Assembly: GCA_014706295.1 (NCBI GenBank) | Contig: JACSVZ010000015.1 | Span: 60,695,535 to 60,759,534, forward strand | DNA from: Lycocorax pyrrhopterus obiensis | Lineage: Eukaryota; Chordata; Aves; Passeriformes; Paradisaeidae | Length of the DNA stretch: 64,000 nt | Direction of reading: 5' to 3' | Shown: positions 1 through 8,800 of the stretch, one piece after another | Position numbering within the stretch: position 1 is the stretch's first letter | Layout: each line of letters starts with the position of its first letter | Notes under the pieces: generated by a model | What the model was told of the DNA's origin: nothing | Seen by the model: only the letters and a program-made list of their open reading frames with translations | Databases searched by the model: none | Translations under genes and position numbers: made by a program

Positions 1-370
1 ATCAATAACTGGTCTGGCTGAGGTGCTAGCACAGGATAAATTGTTATGCTTACTGTAGTTAACTGCATTTCAATACTGCAATAGAAACAACAGTGATAAA
101 CGGAAAGGACTTTACTCAGTTTTTAAGTGCCTGTGAAAATAAGGAACCACTCCCAGCAGCATCCTACAGAAGATCAGATGCAGCTTCATCCCAGATTCCT
201 GTGTGAGCTCCTAATGCTGCAATCTGCTTTGGAAGAAGGTGTGTTTGGAAGTGTCTGCTGTGTTAATGACAATATAATCAATATCTGTATGTATCAATCA
301 GTATAATGTTCTCCTTTACACAGGTCATATGCAACAGTAGCATACCCTGCTGCCTACGAGAGAAGGCAGT
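1..370. other. Left flanking DNA before the retroelement
   Basis: This is unique-looking, moderately AT-rich sequence with no open frame of note and no recognised repeat. It ends at the 5-bp AGAGC duplication and is taken to be the pre-integration host locus. Confidence 0.6.
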
Positions 371-375
371 AGAGC
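371..375. repeat. Target-site duplication, left copy (AGAGC)
   Basis: AGAGC lies directly before the TG that opens the LTR at 376. The same five bases follow the terminal CA of the right-hand LTR copy at 2802. A perfect 5-bp match at both outer edges, in register with TG...CA termini, indicates that 376-2802 entered the genome as one unit. Five bases can match by chance, but the matched ends make that unlikely. Confidence 0.8.
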
Positions 376-1031
376 TGTCTCAGGTTACAATGTGAGATGT
401 AAGCAGAAGCATGTATTCTATCACCATCTGTTCAAACCAGCTGGGACAGGGCTCTTTATCTCTTCCATGATACATCCCTGATAACTCCCTCCGGAGAGAT
501 ATCTCCTGTTAATGGCCCATCCAGCCTCACTGCATGACTCATAAAATTACATCATCCCATTGTGAGATGCTCCGCCCAGGGGGAGGAACCAAGCATTCCT
601 ACCTAGATATAATCTGAGGTTTGGAACACCACACTCAGCCCTTATCTGCTGGATTCCCAGAGGACAAGAGCTACATAACCATCACTGGGCCTTCAGAGGA
701 AGAGCAGACCTTTCTACAGGACCACCACTTCAACAGAACCACGTCTATCACTTCAGGAGGACTGCAGCCACCCCTTAATCGGACTGCTGCCACCACCCTG
801 CCTGGCAGGGTGTCAGGTTGTATCCTGACTCTGGCAGGTTAAGCCAGTATTGCTGTATTATTGCCTTGTTATATATATTAGTACAGAACTGTTATTCCTA
901 TTTCTAATCTCTTTGCCTGAAAGCCCCTTAATTTCAAAATTATAATAATTTGGAGGGAAGGGGGTTACATTGTCCATTCCAAGGGAAGCTCCTGCCTTCC
1001 TTAGCAGACACCTGTCTTTCAAACCAAGACA
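376..1031 (+). mobile_element. 5' LTR of an endogenous retrovirus-type element, full length (656 bp)
   Basis: The segment starts with TG, ends with CA, and is followed five bases later by a primer-binding site. A TATA-like TATAAT at 608-613 would place transcription start near 635-645. The usual variant polyadenylation signal AGTAAA appears here as AGTACA near 881-886. The last 175 bases (857-1031) recur at 2630-2802 in the same orientation. The overall sequence resembles an LTR I know as frequent in passerine genomes; the 5-bp target duplication fits ERVL-like (class III) elements. No viral coding sequence follows. An open frame of 73 codons inside it (621-842) has no recognisable product. 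Confidence 0.85.
608..613 (+). promoter_or_regulatory. Putative TATA box of the 5' LTR
   Basis: TATAAT lies in a TAGATATAATCTGAGG context within U3, about 510 bases before the ZMAT2 start codon. If active, it would drive a transcript through the leader and the captured ORF. The assignment rests on position and motif only. Confidence 0.5.
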
Positions 1032-1036
1032 GGTTG

Positions 1037-1054
1037 TGGCACCCAACGTGTGGC
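1037..1054 (+). other. Retroviral primer-binding site, lysine-tRNA-like
   Basis: TGGCACCCAACGTGTGGC starts five bases after the LTR terminus. It matches 16 of 18 positions of TGGCGCCCAACGTGGGGC, the sequence complementary to the 3' end of the tRNA-Lys used by many betaretrovirus-like elements. Its placement directly after the CA end confirms that 376-1031 is a 5' LTR and that the ZMAT2 copy sits where the viral body would be. Class III elements are named for leucine primers, so the primer and the 5-bp duplication point to slightly different classes. Confidence 0.75.
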
Positions 1055-1121
1055 TCAAGGGCATCGAGAGAAAAGGGTGAAAAAGGAATAACAGTTCCTG
1101 GTGCTGTGCCCTTAGCTGGCC
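1055..1121 (+). other. Viral leader joined to ZMAT2 5' UTR
   Basis: These 67 bases separate the primer-binding site from the ZMAT2 start codon. The purine-rich first part looks like retroviral leader. The last bases, ending CTTAGCTGGCC before ATG, are more likely ZMAT2 5' UTR. I cannot place the junction exactly; somewhere around 1095-1112 is my estimate. Confidence 0.5.
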
Positions 1122-1721
1122 ATGGCATCAGGCAGCAGGACCAAGAACCTGGACTTCCGCCGGAAGTGGGACAAGGATGAATATGAGAAACTGGCAGAGA
1201 AGCGGCTCACAGAGGAGAAAGAAAAGAAAGATGGCAAACCAGCTCAGCCTGTCAAAAGGGAACTTCTGTGGCACCGAGACTACAAAGTGGACCTGGAATC
1301 CAAGCTGGGGAAGACCATTGTCATCACCAAAACTACCCCTCAGTCAGAGACGGGAGGGTATTACTGTAACGTATGTGACTGTGTGGTGAAAGATTCCATT
1401 AACTTCTTGGATCACATCAACGGCAAAAAACACCAGAGGAATCTGGGCATGTCCATGCGGGTGGAGCTTTCCACACTGGACCAGGTGAAGAAACATTTTG
1501 AGGCAAACAAGAAGATGATGGAGGAGAAGCAGAAGGACTATGACTTTGAGGAGAGGATGAATGAACTCCGTGAGGAGGAACAGAAGGCCAAAGCCTACAA
1601 GAAGGAGAAGCAGAGAGAGAAAAAGAGGCAGGCAGAGGAAGATTTGACCTTTGAAGAGGATGATGAAATGGCAGCTGTGATGGGTTTCTCTGGTTTCGGC
1701 TCAACCAAAAAGATCCACTGA
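1122..1721 (+). CDS. ZMAT2: ZMAT2 (SNU23-like) intronless retrocopy, intact 199-codon ORF
   Basis: ZMAT2, the homologue of yeast Snu23, is a nuclear U4/U6.U5 tri-snRNP-associated protein that acts in the spliceosomal B complex near the 5' splice site. The frame gives 199 residues, which I recall as the normal family length. The matrin-type C2H2 finger is complete (C82, C85, H98, H104). It is preceded by the basic N-terminal region beginning [16 protein letters not shown] and followed by a charged, coiled-coil-prone stretch (about 115-172) and the conserved acidic and glycine-rich tail to GSTKKIH. The parental vertebrate gene is split into several exons, while this copy has none and lies between two LTR copies, so it is an RNA-derived duplicate. 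The start has a good context (GGCCATGG). From memory, about a dozen residues differ from mammalian ZMAT2, several at arginines that are usually conserved (W50, L115, H124, Q170). There is no frameshift or stop. It may be a functional retrogene or a young, still-open pseudogene. Confidence 0.9.
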   Translation: MASGSRTKNLDFRRKWDKDEYEKLAEKRLTEEKEKKDGKPAQPVKRELLWHRDYKVDLESKLGKTIVITKTTPQSETGGYYCNVCDCVVKDSINFLDHINGKKHQRNLGMSMRVELSTLDQVKKHFEANKKMMEEKQKDYDFEERMNELREEEQKAKAYKKEKQREKKRQAEEDLTFEEDDEMAAVMGFSGFGSTKKIH

Positions 1722-1978
1722 GCAGCTCCGGACTCTCCTCTTTCTCTAAACAGCCTGTTTTTGCCCAGGGTACTCTGGATAAGTCTTCATAGACTTGATT
1801 GAGGACGTGCATGTAAATCTCCCAGTAGAACTTGGCTGGAAGAGTTGAAAAGTGATTCCATGCTCTACCTCTCATTAGCTTCCCTTCTCCTCCTGTGTCC
1901 TAGATCTGGCTGCTCAGCTGCTCTGTGGCCATGTGTGTGCAGGAAAGTGCTCAGTTTGGTACATTTTTTTGTCAATAA
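1722..1978 (+). other. ZMAT2 3' UTR, first part
   Basis: This sequence runs on from the stop codon in the sense of the captured message, with no viral similarity that I can see. It ends in a T-rich run and CAATAA where the nested minus-strand LTR begins. Assignment as 3' UTR rests on continuity with the ORF; alignment to the parental mRNA would settle it. Confidence 0.6.
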
Positions 1979-2367
1979 GCAATACCGTCCCTGGCCCGGC
2001 TTTGTGGGCCATACGCGTGCAGCCACAGATGCACGAGCGGGTTCAGTAACGTAGTCGGACGCAAAGAGTCGAGAAGGATATTTGTGTGCGTTCCCAGCAG
2101 GAGCATTTATTGCTTCTACACTGTCAAAGAGTGCAGAGGCAAATACCAACATAATCTCAAAACTCACAGTTTTACCCAGGGGTGGGGAAAAGGCGGGACT
2201 AGGGAATGGGGACCAATGGGGAAGCCCTGGGGGAGTGAGGAGGGGGGGTAGGGGCTAACAGCCAACCAGGGAATCCAAACTGGGATAGATTAACATAACA
2301 GAACAATGCATCCTGGGAGAAGCTGCTTTGGTCACCCTAACATAATGTATGTTCACCGGCCACCACA
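1979..2367 (-). mobile_element. Nested LTR-like element, probably a solo LTR
   Basis: Read on the minus strand, it opens TGTGGTGGCCGGTGAACATA and carries an AATAAA polyadenylation signal (plus-strand 2106-2111) about two thirds of the way in, then a CpG-rich tail. It is flanked by near-identical host bases, AATAAG at 1974-1979 and AATAAA at 2368-2373, which look like a short target duplication. The terminal CA expected at its 3' end is not clear, so that edge is approximate within a few bases. It is unrelated to the LTRs at 376 and 2630. High CpG content suggests a fairly recent arrival. It has no coding sequence. Confidence 0.6.
2106..2111 (-). terminator. Polyadenylation signal of the nested LTR
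   Basis: The minus strand reads AATAAA, followed by GCTCCTGCTGGGAACGC, a typical R/U5 layout. It supports reading this insert as a minus-strand LTR and not as part of the ZMAT2 message. Confidence 0.5.
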
Positions 2368-2629
2368 AATAAAGTGCAGCCATTCTGTATAAGTGGCCTG
2401 GTTCAGGATTAATCTAGTTGTAAGCCAGGCCCTACTTGTCACCCAGGCTGTGTTTGAGATGCTGGGAGGGATTTAGTTGCTTTTGGGCTCACAATGGAAG
2501 GAAATGTGCCGCAGCAAGCAGTGTGAGCGGTGCATCTTTATGGCTTGTGGAGTCTGGGTTGCTGGAACTTTCCTGTGTATTTTATCTGCAAGGGAGACTT
2601 CCCTCCTTTTCTTTGTGTTTTATCCTATA
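2368..2629 (+). other. ZMAT2 3' UTR continuation, up to the LTR junction
   Basis: If the nested LTR is removed, the AATAA before it joins AATAAAGTGCAGCC after it, giving a single AATAAA signal in a continuous UTR. About 250 further bases then run to the start of the partial LTR at 2630. No similarity to the 5' LTR U3 is visible here. The stretch may be readthrough 3' UTR, host sequence transcribed beyond the first polyadenylation signal, or unrecognised viral sequence. Confidence 0.45.
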
Positions 2630-2802
2630 ATTATTGCCTTGTTATGTATTAGTAAAGAACTGTTATTCCTATTTCTCATCTCTTTGCCTGAAAGCCCCTT
2701 AATTTCAAAATTATAATAATTTGGAGGGAAGGGGGTTACATTTTCCATTCCAAGGGAGGCTCCTGCCTTCCTTAGCAGACACCTGTCTTTCAAACCAAGA
2801 CA
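2630..2802 (+). mobile_element. Truncated 3' LTR copy (end of R plus U5, no U3)
   Basis: This aligns end to end with 857-1031 at about 97 percent identity: I count five substitutions and one 2-base indel. It ends in the same CA terminus and is followed by AGAGC. The polyadenylation signal AGTAAA is intact here at 2651-2656. No trace of the roughly 480 bases of U3 and early R present in the 5' copy occurs upstream. In an ordinary provirus both LTRs are complete and equal at integration, so this half-LTR is abnormal. Confidence 0.85.
2651..2656 (+). terminator. LTR polyadenylation signal AGTAAA
   Basis: AGTAAA precedes GAACTG, the position where retroviral R ends. The corresponding site in the 5' LTR has mutated to AGTACA, which would favour readthrough of the 5' LTR and polyadenylation here. 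Confidence 0.45.
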
Positions 2803-2807
2803 AGAGC
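2803..2807. repeat. Target-site duplication, right copy (AGAGC)
   Basis: Identical to 371-375 and directly after the terminal CA of the right LTR copy. It closes the composite element. Confidence 0.8.
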
Positions 2808-5800
2808 ACAATTCTCAGAAGAAAATCTCTATTTTTCCATTATAAGAGCTGTGTTAGTTCCTGTATTAACTTACACAGAACACACTAGATGGGATCCATA
2901 AATTTTTATACAGGTCAAGGGCTAATAGTAGGAAAAGTGCTATCTTAACCAAAGTATGTCTTTATCTAGACATCATCAGTTAAAGTGATCTCGAGGCAGC
3001 TAAAAAGCCACAGCAAAAGGTAGTTTGGTGACCTATTTTTATAGTGCAGATGCCAACATCAGAAGCTTCTTCAGGCTCACAAGTGGCTAAACTCTGTCTC
3101 CTTGCCAGGATAGAGGGTAAAGTATTTACATAAACCAAGAAACTCTTGTGAGTATTCTTTCCAAATCAAAAATGAGACTCAGAGTAGAATGAGTTCCCAG
3201 CACCGGATCTACAGAGCATGTAAAAATCAGCCCTGGAGCCTCAAGCTCCCCTTCTGTTCCCAGGGTGTGAGACAAAGGGAACAGGAGGATTTAGCCTAAC
3301 ACACTGACAAAATGCGGTATTTTATTTCTAACACCCACACACAGAGGCACTCATGCTGTACATGCAGCAACCCACGTGTACATAAAGGAAAACACAACTG
3401 GTGATTCCAGGCCCTCACGCTTAGCTGCTGTAACAGCATTCAGGAAGCTCTCAGGAAGACCCAATACAGGGGCCCTATGGAAAGGGCTGGAATGTTGGGA
3501 TACACTCCTAAAACTTCTGCTTACACATCCAAGACTTTGGCCTAGCTCTACAAGTGTTTATACTCTTTGAAGTAGGTTTCTAAGAGCATGTGCAAGCTTA
3601 TCTTCCATCATTTGCCCTACTCAGACACAACCTGGTTGTGTAGAGACAAGTAAAGACCTTACTTCCTTCTTCAGGGACTCAGTTACCAAATAAACCGGTG
3701 CCATCCTGAGGGGCACAGGTCACCTTCTACCACAGCAGCAGCAGAACCATCTCCCCGAACCCACAGTGCATTCATAACCAGGTCTTTCAAAACTTGAGCT
3801 GGAACAATGCATTTTCTAAAACACCCTGGCTCAGACTGGTGGGGAAGAGCCCAAGTCACACACACACCTCACAGCCTGGTTCCTCAGAGCCCAGTTAACC
3901 CATCTGCCCTTGTGTGCAGATTCATCCTGAGGATCACACAGTAGCTTTGGCTTCTCATTGACCTCTGCCTAAAAGCCTCACGTGGTGAAAGGAGACTCCT
4001 CACACCCCACCCTGTGGCAGGATGGTTGTGGGAAGTGCAGCAGCAAGGCTGGAGACCAGATCACCCTGTCTCCATCTGCCACTGCAGCAACAGCATCAGT
4101 GTTACCGTGCTGGGGATTTGCTTTGCATAAAATCTGGAAGGAAAAGGGTGGGGATTTGTAATTCTGTTTGAACCAGAAGCAGAGTTAAGGCATCACTGCT
4201 CTAGCAGCAGCTAGAAGTGCATCCAGCATATGGCTTGGAGCAGAAAAGGGTGCTGCTGAGGGTGAAAACAGGACTTACACTTCCATGGTTGCTGGGCTGC
4301 CCTGAGAAACTGCACACTGCAGCAACCCCCAAACAGATCTTTGGGTCATATCAGAATTAAGAGGACATTTGACAATACATAACACCTTCAAACTAACAGC
4401 TTGACCCTTCCTTCTCTCTGAGTGACTTGCACACTAACATGTATCAAAACCTAAGCAATTCATTAACAAATGAAATAGTATCTAGAACAGCACTTCAGAA
4501 GCACAGCAGGGACTCCGGCTGACAGCAAACAAATGATGTGGTATTTTTAAACACAAACACACACAAAAACCCTCCATGGGGTAAAGGGAAAGCAGGCAAA
4601 TCAGCCCAACCACAGAGCTGGTTGTCTAAACACACCTACTTGTTTTTTCACAAGGAAACACGCACAGTTGAGTGGAGGCAGCATGGATTTATCTATTCCA
4701 CTCCAGGAAGAGTTTGGCAGTGCAGCCAGTTGCTGAATCAGAGTTCTGCAGGACACAACAACCCTACTATGTATTTCAGAGAACAGTCTGGGTGCTGGCA
4801 TCAGCTCTGATGCTGAGAGCAGAAACAGCAAACTGGCTGAGCCCAGAAGTGGGTTGTCTTCACCTCTGTATCTTGGTCTCCCCGGTCCTCAGGTTGTCCT
4901 TGCTGCACCACCCACATTTTCCCTGCTTCTTATATTGTTCTCTCCCTTTCCTGTCTTCCGTGGGTCTGACTTGCACAGGCTGTCAGTGGGCAATCAGACA
5001 ATCTCTTCCCACCCAGGGCCACATCCCCTTTTCTTGGGATGACTCCCGTAGCTGGGGGTCCCCACAGCACTCTCTTCTTGCTCTTCCACTTCTGCCTTAA
5101 AAACCAGACCACCTCTGCTTGGCAGTCTGCCTTACAGGACCGTGGGCAGTGGGGAAGATTCAGGCAGATTTGTACGTATGCCACTTTTTCTGAGGCTGAA
5201 GGATGCTTTTCCTCAGGTTTTTAAGCCCTATGCCTCAGCCAGCTTTTGGGTTGGTTCCCTACCATCAGCCTTATTAAGACAGATCTTACAAAGGCAAATT
5301 AGAGCTGCTTCTACTATTGTGTTTTTTACTGTATTCACATCAAAAGATAACTAGGTCCCTGGTGAAATTGCCTGGTTAAGTATTTCCCTGTGGCATTGCA
5401 TTTTCTAGGTTTGTTGTGATGGTGTGAATCAAATATTGATCAAAGGGGGACATTCACCTGTAATGAAAACATACAGATGCATAAATATGCACACACCAAT
5501 AAATGTGCACTGGGTATAAATCAGTCAGCAGGTCTGATGCCAAGAAGGTGATTGTGAGCGTGCAGTAGTGGTTCTGTGTAGCCTGGATCGTACAGGGACA
5601 CAGGTTGTGCAAGGACACAGAGGATTCATCCAGCCTGCACTTATTTAGCTATTGACGTTAAGGATGCTCCAATAAAAGTACCTAGGCCAGAACCTACTGT
5701 ACAAAATAAGCCCATGAATTAATTTACACCCTCTCCTGTGCTGACAAGCAAAGGTCACATCACTCTCAGGCTTTGTCTAAAGGCAGTTTAGGTTGGAAAA

Positions 5801-8800
5801 AGGTTGGGCTAAAATCAAAGTACAAAGATGACAAATATAAACATAAGCCAGGATGAAACCAATGAAGACAGGTACTTGTAGGGACTGAAAACTACCAAAA
5901 TCCTCTCATCTCAGGCTGCATCACAAAACTTCAGACATGGATTTATTCTGCCAGTAAATTTTTAAATATTCACAAGTGTTTGTGGGATTAGGGCCTCGGA
6001 TAAGCAAGATAAGGAACTGATCTAATTCATAATGTAATGCCACCGAGGAGCACGGTGCCATCAGCCATCAGGTCAGTGCATTGTGCTCAGCATATGATTC
6101 ATTGAACAATAACATATAATCATATTTGATCACAGTGAGCTAGCTAAGGCTGGAAAAGAATAATTACGTCTTCTGCTATCAACCATCAACTCATAAATTA
6201 CCACAATTATTGGATTAACTTTGCTCTGAGCCCTGGGAAATTTTTTTTTTCCACTTCCTACAGTAGGGGGAAGGGGATGAACAAGTGTTAAAGAAGGGGG
6301 AAAAAAGAGTTATTAAACAGTACTGCAGTCATGGATTACTAACTGCAAGCAGACCTCTGGATATGGTTTGCCTGACTGTCTGGAAAGAGAAATGTAGCCT
6401 GGAAAGGCCAGGATGCACAAGCAGCCCTTGTTCTGCCATTTTCTATGTTTGGAGCATTTGATGTGGGAATCTTTAACATTCAGTTCGGTCCCTTGAGACA
6501 GAGGTAGATATTTCTTTAAATTGCCAGTAGAAATAAAGAACAAAGGACCAAGTGAGGCTGTTTTGCTTGAAATGCTTTCAAAGCCTGCAGCACTATGATA
6601 GTACTGATGTTTTGCTGACTGCTGATCTAGTGGACACCACGTGCTGTGATGACCAAAGCCAGGCAAAGAAATGTTTGCTGAGGGTAGAGCATGGTGTGGC
6701 AGGGAATGTTCACTCTGCAAACGCCTGGGCCTGTGCGTGTCAGACCATCCTGCTCTGCAGAGATCTTGTCCTGCACCTCACCTGCACACTGCTTCACTTC
6801 ACAGCGAGTAAACAGGCAGACAAACCATAAAATAATTATACCCGGTGAGAAGGCTTTAAAGAACCCTTGCACAATCCAGGAATTAGAGAGGTCGCCTCAA
6901 CACAGGTATAAAAGCAGCTGAATTAACCATAAATCTGCCACTTCCTACCATTTTAATGCTTAACTTCGATGTTCTTTTAGCAGAGTCTAGATGCAGCACG
7001 CAGCATTTTGGTTCCCAGATAACAGAGGTGAGGTGACACACAGCTCAGCAGGGCTTTCAACAAATGGGAGGTGTAGTTTGAGCAGGTATTTTTGGGAAAG
7101 GACACACTGTGCCACCAGACTGTTAAACCTCAGTAGAAAAGCCAAGTCACGGAGCAATACTGGGTTCATTTAGCATGGCATGTAGGAAAAGGCTCAGCTA
7201 GGGAGCCAGTCAAGGACCCAAAAGGCCTGTCTGTAGCCCTATTTCGACAGCTCAATCCTCCCTGATATTCCAAATAGCTTTGCCAAGAGGTTAATCACTC
7301 AGTTTTCAGCAAAATGTGTAAGATTAGAGACTTTGACATATCCCAGGATTAGGCCCAGTAGAACTGATATTACTCAAAAAGGGAAAAAAAAGGGAAGAGC
7401 TCATTTTAATGTAAGCATAGAGAAGTAGGCAAGTGCTGTGTTTATGTAAGGAGCATAAAAGGGAAAATTTCCTGCAGTAGGAGCTGTGATAGCTTAACTA
7501 GCACACAAACAGAGAAAATCAGAACCTGCTTATAATGGATGCTTTGCATGCCCAGTCATACCTCTGGTCCAGCAGCATATATCTGCACACGTTAAAGACA
7601 AACAGCACGTGGTGGGCGTGCCAAAAGCTGAGGGAGGCTGGTAAAAGTAACTGTCAGAGACATTTCAGGCACCTTGTGGTTCTTGTTCTTGGCAAATCAA
7701 GATTCCCAGAGGAGAAGTGGTGAAACCTAACTGATACAAATCAATAGGTAATTGGGATATTCTCATGGACTCACTTGCGGCAGAAACCTGGGCTGCAGAA
7801 AAATGTTGAATTCTAAGTCCACAGCACTGACTTCACAAAGCTTTGTTTTTCATAGATGCAGAATGAAAGAAAATTAGACCATGAGAGATTTCCTATGCCA
7901 AGTAAACACACTTATTAGTGAATGAGGGATTCATAACTATTTTTAAAGAAACCAGAGCAAAAAGTGCCACCAAACTGCAGACACAGCTACCATATTTCCA
8001 CGAGTGTGAAGAGTTCCTACAGATTGTCACTGTGAGCCAGGTAAAACCAGAAACCATTGCCAAAAGCATTGAGCTCTGGCCCAGGTGAAAGGCAGCTGTA
8101 CACTCTGGCACATGCAAAGCCTGAGGCTGGACTGGAGGAAGAATTCAAAACCAAAGCAGGCTGGTTTTACCCTAATGGATATTATGGTCAGTTCTTACTG
8201 AGAAGCAGAGGGACAGAACTGCACGAGCCATGTGATGCTTGGGGCTAGGGAGGCACACAGGTACAAAGCAGCAGTAGGAGGGCACAGAAACACCTCTCAC
8301 GTACAGCACCACCAGCAAGTTTTGTCTCCAAGAACAAAGACTCCACCTCTTTAATCTCTCCACAGCCCAAACTCCAATGTATTAATGAGGGGAGGCAGCC
8401 CCTCTGAGGCTCATCTGGGCAGCAGGGATCTGGCATGGATTGCAAACCAAGATTTGTTGACTGTCAACAATTCTGACATTATCCAGGACTTGCTTTGTAC
8501 ATCCAAACTTGTCTCTGCAGAAACAGTCTCTTGTTTCATTCAGTAAAACACAGCTTATGTTTTTTATCCACCTTTGTTTATTTACAATAGAGATCCTGAC
8601 CATCAACTTCTCTTCATAATGGGAAAAAACCAACAAGACTTAAACTAACAGAACAACGGGCTTTAGACAAAAAGGGGCCATGGTGTTCATTGACAACAGA
8701 AATGGAGTAAGCTGCATTTTAAAGGGTAGCTGGTGTGACAAGAGACAGCACAGAGTGTGAGTGTTTTGCAGTTCTGACAGCGTAGAGACTTAAAAAGGAA

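Noticed and set aside
621..842. 73-codon open frame within the 5' LTR
   Set aside because: It lies entirely in LTR sequence, resembles no protein, and is best read as a chance frame or an upstream ORF of LTR transcripts.
1417..1875. 152-codon minus-strand open frame opposite ZMAT2
   Set aside because: It is the antisense shadow of the ZMAT2 coding region, whose charged codons rarely give stops on the other strand.
1865..2167. 100-codon minus-strand frame across the nested LTR
   Set aside because: It spans LTR sequence and its junction with the ZMAT2 UTR, and has no domain.
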